The translations under genes and the position numbers were made by a program. The notes under the pieces were generated by a model. That model was not told where the DNA came from. It worked only from the letters and a program-made list of their open reading frames with translations, and searched no databases. From positions 20,081,919 through 20,145,918 of the forward strand of contig NC_087076.1 in the NCBI RefSeq assembly GCF_026151205.1: a stretch of DNA of 64,000 nt. The letters run 5' to 3'. The stretch is from Bolinopsis microptera (Eukaryota > Ctenophora > Tentaculata > Lobata > Bolinopsidae). Below, piece by piece: positions 57,580 to 64,000 of this stretch (the stretch's first letter is position 1; every line of letters starts with the position of its first letter).

Positions 57580-58231
57580 TGTCGAGCTAAGTCCGATCTA
57601 CGCCAGAAAACCCCCTCCATAATCCCTGTCCCGCATCAGGGTTTCGCAGTTCCTCTTTAGAGTTTGTCCCCACTTCTCAGTAACTAGACAAGATACTTTG
57701 TCTGGTCGCCATTGCTGTGCTCTACCGTGCGTAGTTCCCATAGACTAAATCAACTGGCAATAGCTCAGGATGTCCCGGCTGCAGTGTCCCGCCATTTTTA
57801 ATCACCCGCATCGTAACTTGTTTGACAGCCCTTGGGAGCTACCATACAAATTATAATATATGCAGACCTTGTCCTTTCCATGAGAAACCAGCACCATACG
57901 CAACCTATCTTGTGATGTCCCGTCCAAACTCTTTCTCTGACTCCTTTGTCAGTGTCCCAGGTTTTCCTTCAGATCTTAAGTGCAAGTACTGCTACACAAG
58001 CGCTATGAACATCTAATCTTTAGCTCTTTGAGAGTTTTGGATTTCCAGATATCCTTCAGTCTACTGAAGGGCACCCCACGCTTTTTTTCCTTTCTAAACC
58101 CTTATCGTCCCTATCTGTTTGCTCCTCAATCAGGAGCCTAAGTAATGAAGATCATCTACAATTTCTATGGGCTTCCCCGATCGACTTTGTAGGTGCGCTA
58201 GATCGATCCTCCATATCAGTGTCATGACCTT
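57580..58231 (-). mobile_element. Partial RT fragment, C-terminal part, at array edge
   Basis: Only the last 650 bp of the RT module (minus-strand C-terminus through the FIYLGSW region) are present. Homology to the other units stops after gtcatgacctt at 58231, where other copies continue ggtcttgccttcg. Single-base noise persists right up to this point. FADD and motif A are missing. Confidence 0.85.
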
Positions 58232-59080
58232 AAAATTTTATATTTGTGTTTCACCTATTTAATAAAATTTATCTAGGTTTTGGAAATTTTTTGGATTAGA
58301 ATTGGTTTGGGTAAGGGCTGGGCATAAAGTACAAGATAAGGGGATTGTCTGCCCGTCAAAGTCACCTACAGACCGTACTGTTAAAGTTGGCCACCAGAAA
58401 ATTGGTCCAACGATGGTGTTTTTTTTTTCAGACGCAAAATTTAGTCCCAAACTAGTCCTATCGTACCAAATTGTTACTACCTTATTGCACGTAATTTGAG
58501 TTTGACCAAACATTGGGTGAACCAACATAATTATGAATGGACATTAATATTGCAGCCCGCTAGGTTTACTGCCTCCTAATATAAACAGTGATGCTGTAAT
58601 TTAACCGTGAACGGACAGACTTTATTTGAACGGACATAAATATGAACACTATAGGACCTCGATCTAGCGTCTTCGCGCAATATCTGTTCAAAATTAAATG
58701 AAGCTGAAGCCTGATTAGTGATAAGGTAAATAGTCTGGTCAGTTTTACTTGGCTCGCCAATCCCTGTGCGATGTGCTCTTTTCAAGCTTCCTGAACAGGA
58801 AAGAGGAGCGAGCAATAGAGCAGCAGTAGCAAGCTAGCTAGGTAAGGTCAGTTATGCACGAAATGAGATGTTTAACTTTACATTTCGTAGGGTTGACATG
58901 ACAAGGTCTATAATATAGTAAAACTATATAAGTATAACCAACCAAAATCCAAACTGGGAAAATCACCCTTTTGTCATTTTGCGTAATGTGTTTTATTCCT
59001 ATATTTATCTTCTCAACATTCTTCTCAAATTGACCGCTATGCGATTCTAAAGTATCGGGGTGAAAGTCATAATATACAGC
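58232..59080. other. AT-rich low-copy sequence, no supported gene
   Basis: No homology to either satellite by eye. It contains short open frames (58302-58499 plus, 58838-59134 minus) without recognisable motifs. It also holds three loosely spaced gaaYggaca-type words (near 58537, 58610 and 58628) and a 14-bp inverted repeat ttcctgaacaggaa at 58788-58801. Sequence quality appears high. Confidence 0.6.
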
Positions 59081-59144
59081 CACGCACTCGTGCGTGCGCG
59101 GCGGGCCTACAACGTCGCTTGTAGGTTTATACATTATAACCTAC
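59081..59144. other. Cluster of three short inverted repeats
   Basis: Three perfect stems lie side by side: cacgca-ctcg-tgcgtg (59081-59096), cctacaa with ttgtagg around a 6-nt loop (59106-59125), and gtaggtt with aacctac around a 10-nt loop (59121-59144). The last two share the gtagg segment, so they would be mutually exclusive folds. Function unknown. Confidence 0.6.
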
Positions 59145-59159
59145 CATGCAGGACGCGCG

Positions 59160-59476
59160 CCGAGTTGAACTCGTCGACGGTAATATTTCATATTTGAAAC
59201 AAATATTTTACGAGTATCACCCGTTATCAACGTCGCGTGAGGCAAATTTCGCTGACTTTTAATAAAACATGCCTTTTAATACTAATAGAAACAAGATTTC
59301 TGAATGCGTTCAAACTTAATTTGGACTCCGCCGAGTTGGACTCGTCGACGGTAATATTTTAAACAAATATTTTACAAGTATCGCCCGTTAACAACGTCGC
59401 GTGAGGCAAATTTCACTGACTTTTAATAAAACATGCCTTTTAATAGAAACAATATTTCTGAATGCGTTCAAACTTA
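59160..59476 (+). repeat. Imperfect tandem duplication of about 150 bp
   Basis: Copy 1 is 59160-59318 and copy 2 is 59331-59476. Both start ccgagttg(a/g)actcgtcgacgg and end gcgttcaaactta, and share acgtcgcgtgaggcaaattt and cttttaataaaacatgcc. Copy 2 lacks about 13 bp, in two short gaps. Each copy opens with a near-palindrome cgagttgaactcg and the 8-bp palindrome cgtcgacg. Confidence 0.85.
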
Positions 59477-59871
59477 CTGCAATAAACAGTACATTCAATT
59501 TCATGAATCATGTACAAGCCATGAATTGTGAATAAACATTATTATTATTTTATAATTTTATTCAATTAATCAAAAATATTAATAGAACATAAATGAACAT
59601 TTTAAAGATCTGATAAGTAGTCAGAAAAAAGAAATATTGACACCCAGCAAACCCTACCGACTGGTGTATATCTCCAAACGTAAAATAGATTAAGATAGAA
59701 CCTTCTGCGGTTTTCAACAAAATTCCGTCATGTAAATTTAAAGTTAGCTCCCCAGGAGCCAAATTTGGGACAACTTAGATTCTGAATTAAACCGAAAAGT
59801 TTGATTTTGGGCTAAATAAACGATCACAGCTTTTAAACTTTGCAAAGTAATGTCGTTGTCATGACTACGAG
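59477..59871. other. AT-rich low-copy sequence, no supported gene
   Basis: Includes a 66-codon minus-strand open frame (59562-59762) with no motif I recognise, and a run of attattatta at 59538. Nothing else stands out. Confidence 0.5.
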
Positions 59872-59882
59872 GCAAAATGCAG
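59872..59882 (+). repeat. Target-site-like direct repeat, left copy
   Basis: gcaaaatgcag, identical to 60263-60273, directly abuts the left inverted repeat of the MITE-like element. Confidence 0.7.
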
Positions 59883-60262
59883 GCTTTTACTAAATCGATC
59901 GCCCAAAAATTTCACGTGGCTTTGGTTTTTTTGGTTTTGCAGCCTTACAAAACGGTTTTACATAAACCCTAATCCCAACCCTAACCCTTACCATAACCCC
60001 GAAGCTATCCATAATCTTAACCACAACCCTAACCCTAACCCGAGCCCTAAATAATCGAATTCACGTTTTACCAGCCTGTCACGTGACCAAAACGGTTTTT
60101 TGCCCATAACTCTCCAGGGAAGCAATTTAACCTTACGTCATGGGGGGTGATTCGGAATCAGCGTCCAAAAATACACCGATCCTGAACACTTTCATGCCTA
60201 AAGCATAAAGGGCCTTTTCACAAGAATTTTCTTAAAATTTGGGCGAGCGATTTAGTAGGAGC
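59883..60262. mobile_element. MITE-like non-autonomous DNA transposon, 380 bp
   Basis: The left end 59883-59912 (gcttttactaaatcgatcgc, then ccaaaaattt) is inverted-complementary to the right end 60234-60262. Over the outer 25 bp, 22 positions match (mismatches t/g, a/g, a/g). The element is flanked by a perfect 11-bp direct repeat. It has no coding capacity. It contains CCCTAA-type tracts, a 10-bp palindrome gtcacgtgac (60078-60087) and two aaaacggtttt words. Target duplications of 8-11 bp are typical of Mutator-like elements, but superfamily assignment from structure alone is tentative. Confidence 0.7.
59963..60053 (+). repeat. Degenerate telomere-like CCCTAA tracts
   Basis: Two short clusters, 59963-60000 (aaccctaatcccaaccctaa and on) and 60021-60053 (aaccctaaccctaaccc), lie on the plus strand in CCCTAA orientation and are separated by related degenerate words. 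They sit inside the MITE-like element and are not a chromosome end. Confidence 0.75.
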
Positions 60263-60273
60263 GCAAAATGCAG
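60263..60273 (+). repeat. Target-site-like direct repeat, right copy
   Basis: gcaaaatgcag, perfect copy of 59872-59882. Confidence 0.7.
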
Positions 60274-60371
60274 CGTGCGAAAAGTAAACTTGACGTGACG
60301 CATGACGACAAACGTGCTGTTAAAAATCTATCACCTCTAGCGAGCCCAGCAGGCGGGAAGGTTTTCCTGGG

Positions 60372-60650
60372 ATGGTATGAAACCAAATTGGGGTACTGGA
60401 AGTCAAAATCTCGAAAAAAAATTGGAAAATCATACTGTCCCATAGTTTGTCCCATTTTCAGTTTTTGAAGCTGGAACTTCCAGAGCCAAAATTTTACATT
60501 TTTTGCCGAAATTCTGACCTGCAACCAATTACTCAATTAGTCAGTCAACTATAGATGCCAAATGACACGTCGACACGATTGAGGTGCTGGGAGTTTGATT
60601 CGGGTCGGAGGAAGCTCACAGAAGAAATCTTAACAAAACAAAAAGTTGTA
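60372..60650 (+). repeat. Satellite unit 0, truncated and diverged edge copy
   Basis: It starts within the unit at atggtatgaaacc and is more diverged than the inner copies (ctggaacttccagagccaaa, extra acacgtcg near 60567), as expected at an array edge. Confidence 0.85.
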
Positions 60651-61006
60651 TTTTCAAAACTCTGTCCCATTTTCAGATGTGAAAATTTCTGAACGCACAT
60701 TTGACAGATTGGATGAAATTATTGCCCACAAACCAATTAGTCGGTTAATTGATGATGGTATGAAACCAAATTGGGGTACTGGAAGTCAAAATCTCGAAAA
60801 AAATTGGAAAATCATACTGTCCCATACTCTGTCCCATTTTCAGTTTTTGAAGTTGAAACTTCCAGGCCCGAAATTTTACAGTTTTGGCCGAATTTAACCA
60901 ATTAGTCAGTCAACTAAAATGCCAAATGACACGATTGAGGTGCTGGGAGTTTGATTCGGGTCGGAGGAAGCTCACAGAAGAAATCTTAACAAAACAAAAA
61001 GTTGTA
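60651..61006 (+). repeat. Satellite unit 1 (356 bp)
   Basis: Lacks the 10-bp word ctgacccgca after ggccgaattt. Identical by eye to unit 2 up to about 61301. Confidence 0.93.
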
Positions 61007-61362
61007 TTTTCAAAACTCTGTCCCATTTTCAGATGTGAAAATTTCTGAACGCACATTTGACAGATTGGATGAAATTATTGCCCACAAACCAATTAGTCGG
61101 TTAATTGATGATGGTATGAAACCAAATTGGGGTACTGGAAGTCAAAATCTCGAAAAAAATTGGAAAATCATACTGTCCCATACTCTGTCCCATTTTCAGT
61201 TTTTGAAGTTGAAACTTCCAGGCCCGAAATTTTACAGTTTTGGCCGAATTTAACCAATTAGTCAGTCAACTAAAATGCCAAATGACACGATTGAGGTGCT
61301 GGAAGTTTGATTTGGGTCGGAAGAAGCTCACAGCAGAAATCTTAAGAAAACGAAAAGTTGTA
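61007..61362 (+). repeat. Satellite unit 2 (356 bp)
   Basis: Same 10-bp deletion as unit 1. Identity with unit 1 implies a recent duplication of one 356-bp period. Confidence 0.93.
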
Positions 61363-61728
61363 TTTTCAAAACTCTGTCCCATTTTCAGATGTGAAAAATT
61401 CTGAACGCACAGTTGACAGATTGGATGAAATTTTTGCCCACAAACCAATTAGTCGGTTAATTGATGATGGTATGAAACCAAATTGGGGTACTGGAAGTCA
61501 AAATCTCGAAAAAAATTGGAAAATCATACTGTCCCATACTCTGTCACATTTTCAGTTTTTGAAGTTGAAACTTCCAGGGCCGAAATTTTACAGTTTTGGC
61601 CGAATTTCTGACCCGCAACCAATTAGTCAGTCAACTATAGATGCCAAATGACACGATTGAGGTGCTGGAACTTTGATTCGGGTCGGAGGAAGCTCACTGA
61701 AGAAATCCTAACAAAACAAAAAGTTGTA
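61363..61728 (+). repeat. Satellite unit 3 (366 bp)
   Basis: Full-length form with ctgacccgca. Private changes are gtgaaaaattctg and cagttgacag. Confidence 0.93.
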
Positions 61729-62094
61729 TTTTCAAAACTCTGTCCCATTTTCAGATGTGAAAATTTCTGAACGCACATTTGACAGATTGGATGAAATGTT
61801 TGCCCACAAACCAATTATTCGGTTAATTGATGATGGTATGAAACCAAATTGGGGTACTGGAAGTAAAAATCTCGAAAAAAATTGGAAAATCATACTGTCC
61901 CATAGTTTGTCCCATTTTCAGTTTTTGAAGCTGAAACTTCCAGGGCCGAAATTTTACAGTTTTGGCTGAAATTCTGACCCGCAACCAATTAGTCAGTCAA
62001 CTATAGATGCCAAATGACACGATTGAGGTGCTGGAAGTTTGATTTGGATCGGAGGAAGCTCTCAGCAAAAGTCTTAAGAAAACGAAAAAGTGTA
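61729..62094 (+). repeat. Satellite unit 4 (366 bp)
   Basis: Reads gaaatgtttgcc and ccaattattcgg; carries the tagtttgtccc variant in the second half. Confidence 0.93.
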
Positions 62095-62460
62095 TTTTCA
62101 AAACTCTGTCCCATTTTCAGATGTGAAAATTTCTGAACGCACATTTGACAGATTGGATGAAATTTTTGCCTACAAACCAATAAGTCAGTTAATTGATGAT
62201 TGTATGAAACCAAATTGGGTGACTGAAAGTCAAAATCTCGAAAAAAATTGGAAAATCATACTGTCCCATAATTTGTCCCATTTTCAGTTTTTGAAGTTGA
62301 AACTTCCAGGGCCGAAATTTTACAGTTTTGGCCGAATTTCTGACCCGCAACCAATTAGTCAGTTAACTATAGATGCCAAATGAAACTATTGAGGTGCTGG
62401 AAGTTTGATTTAGATCAGAGGAAGCTCTCAGCAGAAATCTTAAGAAAACGAAAAGTTGTA
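62095..62460 (+). repeat. Satellite unit 5 (366 bp, B-type)
   Basis: B-type marks: gcctacaaaccaataagtcag and gattgtatgaaacc. Confidence 0.93.
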
Positions 62461-62827
62461 TTTTCAAAACTCTGTCCCATTTTCAGATGTGTAAATTTCT
62501 GAACGCACATTTGACAGATTCGATGAAAGTTTTGCCCACAAACCAATTAGTCAGTTAATTGATGATGTTATGAATCCAAATTGGGGTACTGGAAGTCAAA
62601 ATCTCGAAAAAAAATTGGAAAATCATACTGTCCCATACTCTGTCCCATTTTCAGTTTTTGAAGTTGAAACTTCCAGGGCCGAAATTTTACAGTTTTGGCC
62701 GAATTTCTGACCCGCAACCAATTAGTCAGTTAACTATAGATGCCAAATGAAACTATTGAGGTGCTGGAAGTTTGATTTAGATCAGAGGAAGCTCTCAGCA
62801 GAAATCTTAAGAAAACGAAAAGTTGTA
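62461..62827 (+). repeat. Satellite unit 6 (367 bp, C-type)
   Basis: C-type marks: gatgtgtaaatttc (in-frame TAA at 62492-62494), gatgaaagttttgcc, gatgttatgaatcc and one extra A in the A-run. Confidence 0.93.
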
Positions 62828-63103
62828 TTTAGTTAATTGATGATTGTATGAAACCAAATTGGGGTACTGAAGTCAAAATCTCGAAAAAAATTGGAAAATC
62901 ATACTGTCCCATAGTTTGTCCCATTTTCAGTTTTTGAAGCTGAAACTTCCAGGGCCGACATTTTACAGTTTTGGCAGAAATTCTGACCCGCAACCAATTA
63001 GTCAGTCAACTATAGATGCCAAATGACACGATTGAGGTGCTGGAAGTTTGATTCGGGTCGGAGGAAGCTCACAGAAGAAATCCTAACAAAACAAAAAGTT
63101 GTA
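62828..63103 (+). repeat. Satellite unit 7, internal deletion of about 90 bp
   Basis: After gttgtattt (62830) the unit jumps straight to agttaattgatgattgtatg (62831). It lacks the landmark and the region up to agtc, and is otherwise B-type. Confidence 0.9.
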
Positions 63104-63471
63104 TTTTCAAAACTCTGTCCCATTTTCAGATGTGTAAATTTCTGAACGCACATTTGACAGATTGGATGAAAGTTTTGCCCACAAACCAATTAGTCAGTTA
63201 ATTGATGATGTTATGAATCCAAATTGGGGTACTGGAAGTCAAAATCTCGAAAAAAAATTGGAAAATCATACTGTCCCATACTCTGTCCCATTTTCAGTTT
63301 TTGAAGTTGAAACTTCCAGGGCCGAAATTTTACAGTTTTGGCCGAATTTCTGACCCGCAACCAATTAGTCAGTCAACTATAGATGCCAAATGACACGATT
63401 GAGGTGCTGGAAGTTTGATTTGGATCGGAGGAAGCTCTCAGCAGAAGTCTTAAGAAAACGAAAAAGTTGTA
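63104..63471 (+). repeat. Satellite unit 8 (368 bp, C-type)
   Basis: Same marks as unit 6, including the in-frame TAA (63135-63137). Confidence 0.93.
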
Positions 63472-63836
63472 TTTTCAAAACTCTGTCCCATTTTCAGATG
63501 TGAAAATTTCTGAACGCACATTTGACAGATTGGATGAAATTTTTGCCTACAAACCAATAAGTCAGTTAATTGATGATTGTATGAAACCAAATTGGGGTAC
63601 TGAAGTCAAAATCTCGAAAAAAATTGGAAAATCATACTGTCCCATAGTTTGTCCCATTTTCAGTTTTTGAAGCTGAAACTTCCAGGGCCGACATTTTACA
63701 GTTTTGGCAGAAATTCTGACCCGCAACCAATTAGTCAGTCAACTATAGATGCCAAATGACACGATTGAGGTGCTGGAAGTTTGATTTGGATCGGAGGAAG
63801 CTCTCAGCAGAAGTCTTAAGAAAACGAAAAAGTGTA
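63472..63836 (+). repeat. Satellite unit 9 (365 bp, B-type)
   Basis: B-type. Its second half (tactgaagtcaaaatc, gccgacattttacag) matches unit 7. Confidence 0.93.
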
Positions 63837-64000
63837 TTTTCAAAACTCTGTCCCATTTTCAGATGTGAAAATTTCTGAACGCACATTTGACAGATTGGAT
63901 GAAATTTTTGCCTACAAACCAATAAGTCAGTTAATTGATGATTGTATGAAACCAAATTGGGGTACTGAAAGTCAAAATCTCGAAAAAAATTGGAAAATCA
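63837..64000 (+). repeat. Satellite unit 10, cut by window end
   Basis: B-type first half. The array continues to the right. Confidence 0.9.

Larger units (their letters stand above)
1..58231 (-). repeat. 2.94-kb macrosatellite: RT fragment plus 36-bp minisatellite, about 20 tandem units
   Basis: The landmark gagttgttgaccttcctggt recurs (with small errors) near 1, 2951, 5902, 8868, 11773, 14690, 17641, 20553, 23505, 26462, 29386, 32371, 35313, 38247, 41189, 44095, 47037, 49965, 52862 and 55812, a mean spacing of about 2937 bp. Between landmarks the order is constant. Read on the plus strand it is RT N-side, minisatellite, RT C-side. Read on the minus (coding) strand each unit is an RT fragment followed by its minisatellite. 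No unit is inverted or missing a module. Differences between units are mostly scattered one-base gains and losses not shared between copies, which points to read error more than to divergence. The array runs off the left edge and stops abruptly at 58231. Confidence 0.95.
60372..64000 (+). repeat. Satellite array, 356-368 bp unit
   Basis: The landmark ttttcaaaactctgtcccat recurs at 60651, 61007, 61363, 61729, 62095, 62461, 63104, 63472 and 63837, with one further unit lacking it. The array continues past the window end. Each unit contains the word ctgtcccattttcag twice, about 167 bp apart (60662 and 60829 in the first full unit). Sequence is clean: units differ mainly by substitutions shared between some copies. 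A partial frame of 83-97 codons per unit is judged incidental, because units 62461 and 63104 have an in-frame TAA. Confidence 0.95.

Noticed and set aside
58141-58210. Palindromes gtagatga-aa-tcatctac and ggatcga..tcgatcc near the array edge as a recombination site
   Set aside because: The same words occur in every RT copy as ordinary coding sequence (the FIYLGSW region), so they are not specific to the junction.
1-58231. LTR retrotransposon or endogenous virus array
   Set aside because: No LTRs, protease, integrase or envelope-like motifs. The RT motifs and single frame fit a non-LTR element.
58838-59134. 98-codon minus-strand open frame in low-copy DNA
   Set aside because: No recognisable motif, its start lies inside a hairpin, and its length is within chance for AT-rich DNA.
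59963-60053. Chromosome end (telomere)
   Set aside because: The tracts are short, degenerate, internal to a transposon-like element and followed by kilobases of satellite.
60268-60468. 66-codon plus-strand frame at the satellite edge
   Set aside because: It starts in the MITE target repeat and runs into satellite sequence; no domain.
60662-60843. ctgtcccattttcag as a 3' splice acceptor
   Set aside because: It looks acceptor-like but occurs twice in every satellite unit with no supporting exon structure.
60646-62383. Repeated open frame of 83-97 codons in each 366-bp satellite unit
   Set aside because: Units 6 and 8 have an in-frame TAA, unit 7 lacks the start, most differences change the amino acid, and no known domain is visible. 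It is better explained as satellite sequence.

Overview
The window is non-coding, repeat-dominated eukaryotic DNA, most likely from an invertebrate animal; the species cannot be named from the sequence. Support for this is a degenerate non-LTR retrotransposon reverse transcriptase (RT) of a type common in marine invertebrates, long satellite arrays, a MITE-like element, CCCTAA-type telomere-like motifs, and no bacterial gene organisation. I see no intact host gene, rRNA, tRNA or CRISPR array.

Layout. (1) Positions 1-58231 are one head-to-tail macrosatellite with a mean period of about 2.94 kb, measured from 20 occurrences of the landmark gagttgttgaccttcctggt. Each unit is a minus-strand, 5'-truncated non-LTR RT fragment of about 1.98 kb joined to a minisatellite of about 0.95 kb (25 copies of a 36-bp repeat). 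There are 19 complete RT fragments, 20 minisatellite blocks and a partial RT fragment at each end. All units share orientation and junctions. Every copy carries many private single-base indels, which looks like uncorrected long-read sequence rather than evolutionary decay, so the short ORFs here are pieces of one broken RT frame or its shadows. (2) Positions 58232-59882 are AT-rich low-copy sequence with a cluster of short inverted repeats and an imperfect tandem duplication of about 150 bp. (3) Positions 59883-60262 form a 380-bp MITE-like element with terminal inverted repeats and a perfect 11-bp flanking direct repeat; it contains the telomere-like CCCTAA tracts. (4) From about 60372 to the window end runs a second, clean satellite with a 356-368 bp unit, carrying sequence variants and one internally deleted unit.

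No gene pathway is present. The biological interest is in the RT-plus-minisatellite macrosatellite, where a retrotransposon coding fragment and its downstream minisatellite have been amplified as one higher-order unit, and in the MITE beside the edge of a second satellite. The abrupt change from noisy to clean sequence at 58231 calls for caution about assembly at that junction.
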